This document shows, one piece after another, positions 36,028 through 44,033 of a stretch of DNA of 64,000 bases. Source of the DNA: an uncultured Collinsella sp. (GTDB lineage Bacteria > Actinomycetota > Coriobacteriia > Coriobacteriales > Coriobacteriaceae); the NCBI GenBank assembly GCA_902493515.1, contig CABUPE010000008.1:1-64000 (forward strand), given 5' to 3'. The translations under genes and the position numbers were made by a program. Each line of letters starts with the position of its first letter. The first letter of the stretch is position 1. The notes under the pieces were generated by a model. The model had not been told where the DNA came from, ran no database searches, and saw only the letters and a list, made by a program, of their open reading frames with translations.

Positions 36028-37947
36028 CTACTCCAGCTCAAACGCTCCGGTATAGAGCTGGTAGTAATACCCGCGCCTGGCGATCAGCTCGTCGTGGTTG
36101 CCGCGCTCGATGATGCGGCCGTGGTCCAGACAGATGATTGCGTCGGAGTTGCGCACGGTGGAGAGACGGTGCGCGATGACAAACGTCGTGCGGCCTTCCA
36201 TGAGCTTGTCCATGCCGGCCTGCACGATGGCCTCGGTGCGGGTATCGATGCTCGACGTGGCCTCGTCCAGAATCATTGCCGGCGGATCGGCGACGGCGGC
36301 GCGTGCGATCGAAATCAGCTGACGCTGGCCCTGCGACAGCTGCGCGCCGTTGCCGGTGAGCATGGTGTCGTAGCCGTCGGGCAGGCGGGTGATAAAGTCA
36401 TCCGCGCCCGCGAGCTTGGCCGCCGCGATGCACTCCTCGTCGGTAGCGTCCAGGTTGCCGTAGCGGATGTTATCCATCACAGTGCCGGTGAACAGGTTCA
36501 CGTCCTGTAGCACGACGCCCAGCGAGCGGCGCAGGTCGGCCTTGCGGATCTTGTTGACGTTGATGCCGTCGTAGCGGATCTTGCCGTCGGCGATGTCGTA
36601 GAAGCGGTTGATGAGGTTGGTGATGGTCGTCTTGCCCGCACCGGTGGCACCGACAAACGCGACCTTCTGGCCCGGCTTGGCAAACACGGACACGCCGTGC
36701 AGTACCTCGTGGTCGGGCGTGTAGCCAAAGTCGACGTTGTCCATGACCAGGTCGCCGCGCAGCGGTACGTACTCGATCTCGCCGGTTGCGCGGTGCGGAT
36801 GCTTCCACGCCCACATGCCGGTGTGGTGGTCGGCCTCCTCGAGCTGCCAGGTATCGGGGTTCACCTGAGCGTTGACAAGCGTCACATAGCCTTCGTCGGC
36901 TTCGGGCTCCTCGTCGATGAGCTCAAAGATACGGTCGGCGCCGGCGAGGCCCATGACCACGGCGTTGATCTGCTGCGAGATCTGGCCGATCTGTCCACAG
37001 AACTGCTTGGTCATGTTGAGGAACGGCACCACGACGGCGATGGACAGCGCCATGCCCGAGATGCTCAGGTTGGGCACGCCCAGCGCTAGGAAAATGCCGC
37101 CGGCCAGTGCGACCAGCACGTAGAGCAGGTTGCCCAGGTTCATAAGGATGGGCATGAGGATGTTGGCGTACATGTTGGCCTTCTGCGAGACCTCGAAGAG
37201 CTTTTCGTTGCGCTCGTCAAAATCGGCCTCGGCGGCAGACTCGTGGCAGAATGCCTTGACGACCTTCTGGCCGTTCATGACTTCCTCGATATGGCCCTCG
37301 ACAACGCCGAGCTCGGTCTGCTGCGCAATAAAGAAGCGCGCGGAGTTGGAGCCGAGCAGCTTGGTCATAAAGGTCATAAAGGCGACGCCGGCAATAATGA
37401 CCAAGCACATCCACACGCTGTAGTACAGCATGATAAAGAACACCGTGACGATGACGATGACCGTCATGAGCAGGTTGGGCAGCGACTGGCTGATCATCTG
37501 GCGCAGCGTGTCGATGTCATTGGTGTAGTGGCTCATGATGTCGCCGCGCTGGTGCGTGTCGAAGTAGCGGATCGGCAGGTCCTGCATGCGGTTGAACATC
37601 TTCTCGCGCAGCTTCTCCAGCGAGCCCTGCGTGACGATGGCCATGGCGCGGTTCCAGAAGAGCGAGGACAGGATGCCGATGCCGTAGATGCAGGCGAGGG
37701 TGGTCACGAGCTGTGCGATCTTGGGCTGCGCGGCTCCCCAATCGCCCGACTGCCACGATTCGCTAATAATCTGCAGGGCGCTCTGAAGGAAGGTCGCGCC
37801 GATGGAGTTGATGATGGCGCAGAGCACCACGCCGGCGACGACGAGGGGCAAAAGCACGGGGTAAAAGCCAAAGAGCGTCTTGATGAGGCGCGACATGGTG
37901 CCGCCCTTGCGGTTGAGCGCGCGCTCGGCGGTCGTTGCCTTACTCAT
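36028..37947 (-). CDS. ABC exporter half-transporter with canonical ATP site
   Basis: A 639-residue exporter subunit: six membrane helices (about 20-330) and an ATPase domain with GATGAGKTT, LSQGQRQL, MILDEATSS (catalytic Glu present) and VIAHRLST (H-loop His present). An insertion of about 40 residues lies before the ATPase strand (near 360-400, QLEEADHHTGMWAWKHPH). Overlaps the 3' end of the partner subunit by 8 nt and is the last gene of a MarR-led operon. The pair makes an asymmetric heterodimer; drug or lipid export is likely, substrate unknown. Confidence 0.93.
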   Translation of the reverse strand: MSKATTAERALNRKGGTMSRLIKTLFGFYPVLLPLVVAGVVLCAIINSIGATFLQSALQIISESWQSGDWGAAQPKIAQLVTTLACIYGIGILSSLFWNRAMAIVTQGSLEKLREKMFNRMQDLPIRYFDTHQRGDIMSHYTNDIDTLRQMISQSLPNLLMTVIVIVTVFFIMLYYSVWMCLVIIAGVAFMTFMTKLLGSNSARFFIAQQTELGVVEGHIEEVMNGQKVVKAFCHESAAEADFDERNEKLFEVSQKANMYANILMPILMNLGNLLYVLVALAGGIFLALGVPNLSISGMALSIAVVVPFLNMTKQFCGQIGQISQQINAVVMGLAGADRIFELIDEEPEADEGYVTLVNAQVNPDTWQLEEADHHTGMWAWKHPHRATGEIEYVPLRGDLVMDNVDFGYTPDHEVLHGVSVFAKPGQKVAFVGATGAGKTTITNLINRFYDIADGKIRYDGINVNKIRKADLRRSLGVVLQDVNLFTGTVMDNIRYGNLDATDEECIAAAKLAGADDFITRLPDGYDTMLTGNGAQLSQGQRQLISIARAAVADPPAMILDEATSSIDTRTEAIVQAGMDKLMEGRTTFVIAHRLSTVRNSDAIICLDHGRIIERGNHDELIARRGYYYQLYTGAFELE

Positions 37948-39754
37948 GTGCCTCGCCTCCTTCCTGGGTCTGAGCTTGCGTTACGGATGCCTCGGTGTCG
38001 GCCTCGACGGCCTCTTCGCCCTCGGCAGACATCTTGTTCTGCGAGGTAAAGGTCTCGCGGTAGATCTCGCTCGTCTTGAGCAGCTCGTCGTGGTTACCGA
38101 TCTGCGCGATGCGGCCGCCCTCCATGACGATGATGCGGTCTGCGTCCTGCACGGAGCTAATGCGCTGGGCGATGATGAGCTTGGTCGTGTTGGGCAGATA
38201 GCTTGCCAGCCCTGCGCGAATCTTGGCGTCGGTCTTGGTGTCGACGGCGCTCGTGGAGTCGTCCAGGATCAAGATCTTGGGGCGACGCAGCAGGGCACGC
38301 GCAATGCACAGGCGCTGCTTCTGACCGCCGGAAACATTGGAGCCGCCCTGTTCGATCCAGGTGTCATAGCCCTTGGGGAAGCCGTCGACAAACTCGTCGG
38401 CGCAGGCCAGATGCGCGGCCTCGCGGACCTCTTCGTCGGTGGCGTTCGGGTCGCCCCAACGCAGGTTCTCGGCAATCGTGCCGCTAAACAGCACGTTTTT
38501 CTGCAGCACCATGGCCACCTGGTGGCGCAGGGCGTCCAAGTCGTAGTCGCGTACATCCACGCCGCCCACGCGCACGGTACCCTCGGTGGCGTCGTACAGG
38601 CGGGCGATGAGGTTTACGAGCGTGGACTTGGCCGAGCCGGTGCCGCCGATGATGCCGATGGTCTCGCCGCTCTTAATGTGCAGGTCGATATCGTCGAGCG
38701 CCTGGCGCTTCGCATGCGCGGAATACTTAAAGCTCACGTGGTCAAAGTCGATGGAACCGTCGGCAACCTCGAGCACGGGCTCGGCGGGATCGGCGATCGT
38801 GGGCTCGGCGGCTAGCACCTCGGTGATGCGGTGCGCCGATTCGTCGGCCATGGTCACCATGACAAAGATCATCGACAGCTGCATCAGGCTCATAAGGATC
38901 TGGAAGCCATAGGTAAAGATCGAGGAGAGCTGGCCCACGTCGAACAGGGTGCCCTGGCTCGTGATGATGAGCTTGGAGCCCAGGTAGATGATGACGACGA
39001 ACGCGCCGTTGACGCAGATGTTCATCATGGGGTTGTTAAAGGCCAGCAGCTTCTCGGCGCGGGTGAAGTCCATTTGGACGTCGCGTGCGGCGGTCGCGAA
39101 CTTCTCCTTCTCAAAGTCTTCGCGCACGTAGCTCTTGACCACGCGCATGCCGGTGACGTTTTCCTCGACGGACTCGTTAAGGGCGTCGTACTTGTGGAAC
39201 ACGCGCGAGAAGATGGGACGCACCTTAAAGATGATAAAGAACAGCCCAAAGCCCAGCAGCGGAATGATGACCAGGTAGACCATGGCGACGCTGCCGCCCA
39301 TGATAAATGCCATGGTAAAGGCGAAGATCAATACCAGCGGCGCGCGCACGGCGATACGGATGATCATCATAAAGGCCTGCTGCACGTTGTTGATATCGGT
39401 GGTCAGGCGCGTGACGAGCGAGGAGCTCGAGAACTCATCGATGTTGGCAAAGCTGAACGTCTGGATCTTGTAGAACAGGTCGTGACGCAGGTTCTTGGCG
39501 AAGCCGCAACTCGCATGGCTGCAGGTGACGCCGGCAGCGGCGCCAAAAGCAAGCGACGTCAGCGCGATGAGCACCAAAAAGCCCGCGGTGGGAAGCATTT
39601 CGGCTACGGTGGCGCCGTCTTTGATGGCGTCGATCATGTCGGCGGTGATAAACGGGATCATCATTTCGCAGAGCACCTCGCCAAGCACCAGCAGCGGCGT
39701 GGCGATCGTGACCTTCTTGTAATCGCGGATGCTTCCCATGAGGGTTTTAATCAT
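37940..39754 (-). CDS. ABC exporter half-transporter with degenerate ATP site
   Basis: A 604-residue exporter subunit. Membrane domain at about 15-310; ATPase with GGTGSAKST, VSGGQKQRL, Walker B ILILDDSTSAVD (Asp in place of the catalytic Glu) and IIAQRISS (Gln in place of the H-loop His). These are the same two losses as in the first exporter pair of this window. The Walker A has Ala where Gly is usual (GSAKST). A Glu-rich tail follows. Overlaps MarR by 8 nt upstream and the partner by 8 nt downstream, indicating tight translational coupling. Confidence 0.93.
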   Translation of the reverse strand: MIKTLMGSIRDYKKVTIATPLLVLGEVLCEMMIPFITADMIDAIKDGATVAEMLPTAGFLVLIALTSLAFGAAAGVTCSHASCGFAKNLRHDLFYKIQTFSFANIDEFSSSSLVTRLTTDINNVQQAFMMIIRIAVRAPLVLIFAFTMAFIMGGSVAMVYLVIIPLLGFGLFFIIFKVRPIFSRVFHKYDALNESVEENVTGMRVVKSYVREDFEKEKFATAARDVQMDFTRAEKLLAFNNPMMNICVNGAFVVIIYLGSKLIITSQGTLFDVGQLSSIFTYGFQILMSLMQLSMIFVMVTMADESAHRITEVLAAEPTIADPAEPVLEVADGSIDFDHVSFKYSAHAKRQALDDIDLHIKSGETIGIIGGTGSAKSTLVNLIARLYDATEGTVRVGGVDVRDYDLDALRHQVAMVLQKNVLFSGTIAENLRWGDPNATDEEVREAAHLACADEFVDGFPKGYDTWIEQGGSNVSGGQKQRLCIARALLRRPKILILDDSTSAVDTKTDAKIRAGLASYLPNTTKLIIAQRISSVQDADRIIVMEGGRIAQIGNHDELLKTSEIYRETFTSQNKMSAEGEEAVEADTEASVTQAQTQEGGEAHE

Positions 39755-40250
39755 CCAGTTCCTCCCAGGTTACGCGGATTTTTTCGAGCATCTCGGCGAG
39801 CTGTTCGCGCTCGTCGTGGGTGAGGGCGCTAAAGGCCTGTCCCCTAAAGCGAATGCGGGCTGCCTGCTCAATACGGGCCTTTTCCCATCCCGCTTCGGTC
39901 AGGCGGATGGTGAGCTGCCGACGGTCTTTGGGATTGCGACTGCGCTCGATAAGACCGCCCAGTTCGAGCTTGGACAGAATCTCGGAAAGGGACCCCGGCT
40001 TGAGGTCGAAGTGCATGCCGAGCTCCTGTTGGGACAGCTCGCCGGTCGGCTGCTTGGCGAGTAGGCAGACAATAGGCGCCTTGCCGGACACGCCTCCGCC
40101 GTGAAAATGCATGTAATGGCCGCAAAAGCCCAGGCCGCTCAGGATGCGCTTGGCGAGTTTGTCTTCGGCGCTGACCGCTTCGGGTATGTCTACCGGTTGC
40201 GACGGGTCACCGCCGGGCTCATGCGGAAGGACGAGTGGTTCAACACACAT
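39747..40250 (-). CDS. MarR-family regulator of the ABC exporter operon
   Basis: A 167-residue winged-helix protein. The core (about 55-130) contains GELSQQELGMHFDLKPGSLSE split over helices 2-3, then the wing RNPKDRRQLTIRLTEAGW, the standard MarR signature. An N-terminal extension of about 35 residues is Pro/Glu-rich, and GHYMHFHGGGVSG holds several His that could bind a metal or ligand. First gene of the operon; probably represses it through the inverted repeat just upstream (40272-40307). Confidence 0.92.
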   Translation of the reverse strand: MCVEPLVLPHEPGGDPSQPVDIPEAVSAEDKLAKRILSGLGFCGHYMHFHGGGVSGKAPIVCLLAKQPTGELSQQELGMHFDLKPGSLSEILSKLELGGLIERSRNPKDRRQLTIRLTEAGWEKARIEQAARIRFRGQAFSALTHDEREQLAEMLEKIRVTWEELDD

Positions 40251-40271
40251 ATCTAAGCTTCGCTCCTTTCT

Positions 40272-40307
40272 TTAGTTAGGTAGTGGAATTGTTTTGTGCC
40301 TAACCAA
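40272..40307. promoter_or_regulatory. Candidate MarR operator
   Basis: Inverted repeat TTAGTTAGG (40272-40280) and CCTAACCAA (40299-40307) with an 18-nt spacer, immediately upstream of the MarR ribosome binding site. The position suits autorepression of the exporter operon. Confidence 0.6.
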
Positions 40308-40351
40308 TTTAGGAGCGTGAGAAATCAATGTCAAGGTACCAAACTTATTAA

Positions 40352-40379
40352 GTTACGGCGTTTTGCCAAACGCCGTAAC
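40352..40379. repeat. Perfect 12-bp hairpin upstream of the pyridoxamine kinase gene
   Basis: GTTACGGCGTTT (40352-40363) and AAACGCCGTAAC (40368-40379) with a 4-nt loop. No T-run follows in either direction, so an operator or a structured leader is as likely as a terminator. Confidence 0.6.
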
Positions 40380-40463
40380 CGCTCGACGCTGCAAACGCAC
40401 CCTGCGCTACACTTAGTTGCACTATGGCGCCATCGTGCCGCGCCCGACCCAAGGGGGACTCTC

Positions 40464-41288
40464 ATGAAGAACACTCAGCTGCTGCTGATCAACGATATGT
40501 GCGGCTACGGCAAGGTCGCGCTTTCCGCCATGCTGCCGGTGCTGTCGCACATGGGCTACCGCATCCACAACCTGCCGACGGCACTTGTGTCCGATACGCT
40601 CAACTATCCCAAGTTCTACATCCACGACACCACCGAGTACGTGCGCCAGAGCCTCGCCATCTGGGAGGAGCTCGGCTTTGAGTTCGACGCCATCTCTACC
40701 GGCTTTATCGTGACCGAGGAAGAGACGCGCATCATTTCGGACTTCTGCCACCGTCGCGCGCAAAAGGGTACCAAGGTGTTCGTCGACCCCATCATGGGCG
40801 ACAACGGCAAGCTCTACGCCGGCGTGCCCGAGTCCACGATCGGTCTCATGCGCAGCCTGCTCGAGTGCGCCGACTATGCGGTGCCAAACTACACCGAGGC
40901 GTGCCTGCTCACCGATACGCCCATTGCCGAGCAAATCACGCCCGATGAGGGCCGCACTCTTGTGGATGCCGTGCGTGCCCTGGGCGCCAAGTCGGTGGTC
41001 ATTACGAGCGCTGTGGTCGACGGTGCGAATGTCGTCATCGGTTACGACCATGTGGCGGGGGAGTACTTCACGATTCCCTTCGACCTGATCCCGGTCTATT
41101 TCCCGGGCACGGGCGACACGTTCTCGGCGGTGCTCGTCGGCCGCGTTATGGCAGGTTGGAGTCTGCAGCGCGCGACGTCCGATGCCATGCGCGTGGTGGC
41201 TGAGCTTATCGAGCGCAATGCCGACCAAGAGGATAAGTCGGCTGGCCTTCCCATCGAGGCCTGCCTGGACGTGATTGACCATGAGTAA
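40464..41288 (+). CDS. Pyridoxamine/pyridoxal kinase-like protein
   Basis: A 274-residue ribokinase-fold enzyme of the PdxY/PdxK type, which phosphorylates B6 vitamers to PLP or PMP. N-terminal INDMCGYGKVAL (conserved GxGK-like substrate loop), VDPIMGDNGKLY near 110, VPNYTEACLLT near 139 (conserved Asn/Glu) and the anion-hole motif YFPGTGDTFSAV with catalytic Asp near 217. Full length for the family. ATG 40464 has AGGGGG upstream. Overlaps the next gene by 8 nt, so translation is coupled. Confidence 0.9.
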   Translation: MKNTQLLLINDMCGYGKVALSAMLPVLSHMGYRIHNLPTALVSDTLNYPKFYIHDTTEYVRQSLAIWEELGFEFDAISTGFIVTEEETRIISDFCHRRAQKGTKVFVDPIMGDNGKLYAGVPESTIGLMRSLLECADYAVPNYTEACLLTDTPIAEQITPDEGRTLVDAVRALGAKSVVITSAVVDGANVVIGYDHVAGEYFTIPFDLIPVYFPGTGDTFSAVLVGRVMAGWSLQRATSDAMRVVAELIERNADQEDKSAGLPIEACLDVIDHE

Positions 41289-41610
41289 TGCTGGCGAGGG
41301 CGGCGCCAAGCCTGCGGGCGGGGGCAAGCCGCTCGGCGCGCCGCGTGGCAAGCGTCCGCGTATCCGCGTGAGCTGCGTGGACCAGCTGGGTGCGTGCCGC
41401 TGCCACCATGGTCACAAGCCGGGCGACGTCTTCGACTTTGACCGCGACCGCGGCAAGATGTGTGCCATGGCCTGCCATGTGGGCTTTCCCTATATCGATA
41501 TCCTGCGCTATGGCGGAACCGTGCCCGGCAACGAGCCTGGTACGGCAAAGTTCTGCTGTCCCGAGGTCGATACGCTGAACGTCTGGCTTGCCGAGATCGT
41601 CGACGAGTAG
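41281..41610 (+). CDS. Cys-rich small protein resembling TIGR04076
   Basis: A 109-residue protein. After a Gly/Pro/Lys-rich lead of about 25 residues comes a compact domain with conserved-looking Cys and His (VDQLGACRCHHGHKPGD, MCAMACHVGFPYI, FCCPEVDT). This spacing resembles the TIGR04076 family of small Cys-containing proteins with unknown function. Metal binding is plausible but not shown. The start overlaps the kinase stop by 8 nt, hinting at a link with B6 metabolism or simply shared expression. Confidence 0.75.
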   Translation: MSNAGEGGAKPAGGGKPLGAPRGKRPRIRVSCVDQLGACRCHHGHKPGDVFDFDRDRGKMCAMACHVGFPYIDILRYGGTVPGNEPGTAKFCCPEVDTLNVWLAEIVDE

Positions 41611-41618
41611 TCGAGCGC

Positions 41619-41652
41619 AATGTGACAAAGGGACAGTTCTTTTGTCACATTC
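41619..41652. repeat. TGTGACAAAGGGA-family inverted repeat
   Basis: Arms AATGTGACAAAG and CTTTTGTCACATT, 8 nt after the stop of the Cys-rich small gene; an imperfect copy of the family. Confidence 0.8.
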
Positions 41653-41693
41653 GCCGGTGGTGCCCCTTCTATTATGCTTGTAATCTCAAATCT

Positions 41694-41770
41694 CTGCATT
41701 TCATCCGATTTTAGGTTCTAAAAATTTTGCGTTTCATCGATAATCAAGCGTATAAAACTTTGCATTTCAT
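41694..41770 (+). promoter_or_regulatory. Three direct repeats with 33-nt spacing upstream of a DUF4143 ATPase gene
   Basis: TGCATTTCAT-type motifs begin at 41694 (CTGCATTTCAT), 41727 (TTGCGTTTCAT) and 41760 (TTGCATTTCAT), spaced exactly 33 nt, about three helical turns. They lie in AT-rich DNA just before the ribosome binding site and look like an operator array. Confidence 0.65.
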
Positions 41771-41794
41771 TTGATGATACTGAGGGGAGAGCCT

Positions 41795-43156
41795 ATGCTG
41801 CGCAGGAAAATAGCTGCAGAGCTGGAGCGCTGGCTGAAGTCTGCCGAGCAAAAGGCCTTATTCATTACGGGTTCTCGCCAGATTGGCAAAAGCTATTCGA
41901 TTCGCGCATTTGGCAAAGCCAACCATGCAACCTACATCGAGCTTAACCTCATGGAAAATCGCCAGGCAAAAGATGCTCTTCTCGAGGCGCGGGATGCCGA
42001 TGATTTCATCAGCAGGGTGACGCTTCTTTCGGGAAAGTCGATTGCACCAGGCAAAACGCTCGTGTTTATCGATGAGGTCCAAGAGGCCCCCGACATCATG
42101 ACGATGGCAAAGTTCCTTGTTGAGGACGGGAGGTGCCGCTGGGCGTTTTCGGGGTCAATGCTCGGGACTCAGTTCAAGGGCGTCAGGTCCTATCCCGTGG
42201 GGTATGTCCACGAGCTTAGGATGTTCCCGCTCGATTTTGAGGAGTTTTGCTGGGCAACCGGGGTGAGCGAGGGGGCTCGCCAAACGATACGTAACGCGTG
42301 TATCAGCGAGAGGCCCATTCCTGATTACATTCATGACGCGATGATGGCAAACTTCAGGACCTATACCGTTGTCGGCGGAATGCCGGAGGTCGTGCAGCGT
42401 TTCCTTGACACGCAGGGCGACCTTGCCTCTGTTCGTCAGCTACAGTCAGAGCTCAACGAACAGTACCGACGGGATATTTCCAAGTATGCAAGCGGGCGTG
42501 CCCTTCAGGTGCAGAGCATCTACGATCAGCTCCCCATTATGCTTGAGGGCGAACACAAGCGTTTCGTGCTCAATTCCATTGACCCCAAGGCGCATTATGA
42601 GAAGTACCAGCGAGATTTTGTCTGGCTTGTCGATGCCGGCGTTGCTCTCAAAGCCGATATCGTAACCGAGCCAAAGTCGCCCCTGCTCAAGACGGCACGG
42701 CCATCGCAGTTCAAGCTATACCAATCGGATACGGGCATGTTGATGGCGCGCTACCCCGTTGGAGTCGCCCAAGCGGCGTATCTTGATAGCAAGGAGCCCA
42801 ATCTGGGCGGCATTTACGAAAACGTGGTGGCCCAGCAGCTGGCTGCCCAAAATCGCCAGCTTTACTACTATCAGACAAAAAAGCGCGGTGAAGTGGACTT
42901 TGTGGTCGACGGACCGGATGGGACGGCTGTTCCGATCGAGGTTAAATCGGGCTCCTATTACCACGCGCACGCTGCGCTCGGTCATGTGCTTGATACGGCT
43001 GAATATGGCGTAAGGCTCGGGATTGTTTTCTCGAGAGGCAACGTTGAGCGCAACGGAGCGGTTCTCTATTTGCCGCTATATGCGACCTGGGCCCTTTCGG
43101 ATGTTTTGGGCGACTCCTGCGCCGAGGGGATAAAGCTGGAGATCAATCCGGTCTAG
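41795..43156 (+). CDS. AAA+ ATPase with C-terminal DUF4143 (first copy)
   Basis: A 453-residue protein of the common AAA_14/DUF4143 class. Walker A GSRQIGKS at 26-33, Walker B TLVFIDEVQEAP near 87, sensor FSGSMLG near 120, and a C-terminal nuclease-like DUF4143 part (VVAQQLAAQ, YYQTKKRGEVDFVVDG, PIEVKSG) that resembles PD-(D/E)xK folds. Biological function is unknown; such genes are often mobile and autonomous. ATG 41795 has GGGGAGA upstream. Codon use is less GC-rich than its neighbours. A distant relative (52127-53497) lies on the other side of the integrated element. Confidence 0.88.
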   Translation: MLRRKIAAELERWLKSAEQKALFITGSRQIGKSYSIRAFGKANHATYIELNLMENRQAKDALLEARDADDFISRVTLLSGKSIAPGKTLVFIDEVQEAPDIMTMAKFLVEDGRCRWAFSGSMLGTQFKGVRSYPVGYVHELRMFPLDFEEFCWATGVSEGARQTIRNACISERPIPDYIHDAMMANFRTYTVVGGMPEVVQRFLDTQGDLASVRQLQSELNEQYRRDISKYASGRALQVQSIYDQLPIMLEGEHKRFVLNSIDPKAHYEKYQRDFVWLVDAGVALKADIVTEPKSPLLKTARPSQFKLYQSDTGMLMARYPVGVAQAAYLDSKEPNLGGIYENVVAQQLAAQNRQLYYYQTKKRGEVDFVVDGPDGTAVPIEVKSGSYYHAHAALGHVLDTAEYGVRLGIVFSRGNVERNGAVLYLPLYATWALSDVLGDSCAEGIKLEINPV

Positions 43157-43166
43157 GGCCAGTCCC

Positions 43167-43201
43167 GGATGTGACAAAGGGGCAGTCCCTTCGTCACATC
43201 C
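43167..43201. repeat. TGTGACAAAGGGA-family inverted repeat
   Basis: GGATGTGACAAAGGG / CCCTTCGTCACATCC with a short loop, 11 nt after the DUF4143 gene. Confidence 0.82.
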
Positions 43202-43203
43202 AT

Positions 43204-43267
43204 GAGCGTGGATTTTCTTCCGTATAGAGCGCACTCGAACGCTCAAAGTGGGAGAAAATCTACGCTC
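43204..43267. repeat. Long inverted repeat next to the phosphatase gene
   Basis: Arms GAGCGTGGATTTTCTTCC (43204-43221) and near-complement (43250-43267), 16 of 18 pairs, between the convergent DUF4143 and phosphatase genes. Confidence 0.78.
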
Positions 43268-43304
43268 GATTTATGCCGTGGGCGCGGTTCGTGCGCCCAC
43301 GAAC

Positions 43305-43751
43305 CTACAGCTGCTCGAGCATAGCGGTGCAACCGGCGAGCACATCGCGGTAGGTGGCATCGAAATTGCCGGTGTACCAGGGGTCGGCCACGTCGCTGGG
43401 GCGATCGGTCCAATCGAGCAGGCGCGAGATCTTGCCATCGGGGTCCTTGCCAAAGATACGGTGCAGGCCGCAGGCGTTCTCGTCGTCCATATAGACAATG
43501 TGGTCCCAGTCGCCATACTCCGCGCGACGCACCTGACGCGCGCGATGTGCGACGACGGGAATCCCGACCTCGCGTAGTTTGGCAACGGTGCCGTGGTGTG
43601 GCGGGTTGCCGATCTCCTCGGTTGAGGTCGCTGCGGAATCAATGACAAACTCGCCCATGCGCCCAGCGCGGTGCACCAGCTCGGTAAACACCGACTCAGC
43701 CATCGTCGAGCGGCAGATGTTTCCATAGCAGATAAAAAGAATGCGTTGCAT
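43305..43751 (-). CDS. Low-molecular-weight protein tyrosine phosphatase
   Basis: A 148-residue phosphatase. The P-loop CYGNICRS at residues 8-15 holds the nucleophile Cys8 and Arg14. The general-acid loop is VADPWYTGNF near 122, with Asp-Pro as expected. In bacteria such enzymes remove phosphate from tyrosine kinases of surface-polysaccharide systems or from arsenate/stress proteins; none of these is nearby. ATG 43751 has AAAGGA 8-9 nt upstream. The start codon, ribosome binding site and first codons lie inside the left repeat of the integrated element. The gene remains intact, but its original upstream DNA is now 8.3 kb away. Confidence 0.9.
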   Translation of the reverse strand: MQRILFICYGNICRSTMAESVFTELVHRAGRMGEFVIDSAATSTEEIGNPPHHGTVAKLREVGIPVVAHRARQVRRAEYGDWDHIVYMDDENACGLHRIFGKDPDGKISRLLDWTDRPSDVADPWYTGNFDATYRDVLAGCTAMLEQL

Positions 43752-43766
43752 GAGCGGCTTCCTTTC
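43714..43766. repeat. Left attachment-site repeat (attL) of the integrated element
   Basis: 43720-43766 is identical over 47 bp to 52062-52108; with one mismatch the match extends left to 43714/52056. The repeat covers the start codon, ribosome binding site and first ten or so codons of the phosphatase gene. Confidence 0.88.
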
Positions 43767-43990
43767 GATCGCCATCATCGAGTTCGAGTATCGCACCTAC
43801 GCCCCGATGTGATGTGGCAAAGGGACAGGGTCAAATAGTTATTTCTACCTGCAATAATAACAAGATAAGACCTTTATCCCCAACACTTCTGCTGCATTCA
43901 ACGAGTTGAATGGCTCTAAAAATTAGTTTCCAATAGAGGGAAGGAAATCCACTTTATTAAGGCCAGAAATCAGCCAAAAGTAAAAGCAAA

Positions 43991-44027
43991 AGTAGTAAAA
44001 ACGTAGTACGACTCAAATTTTTACTAC
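43991..44027. promoter_or_regulatory. Candidate integrase arm-binding sites, left end
   Basis: AGTAGTAAAAACGTAGTACG at 43991-44010, with an inverted TTTTTACTACC at about 44017-44027. The direct copy AGTAGTAAAAAGGTAGTAGG is at 51981-52000 near the right end. Such short repeats near both ends are typical of tyrosine integrase arm sites. Confidence 0.6.
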
Positions 44028-44033
44028 CAATGT

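Noticed and set aside
41795..43156. First DUF4143 gene as part of the integrated element
   Set aside because: It lies outside the attachment repeats, and the phosphatase gene stands between it and the element.
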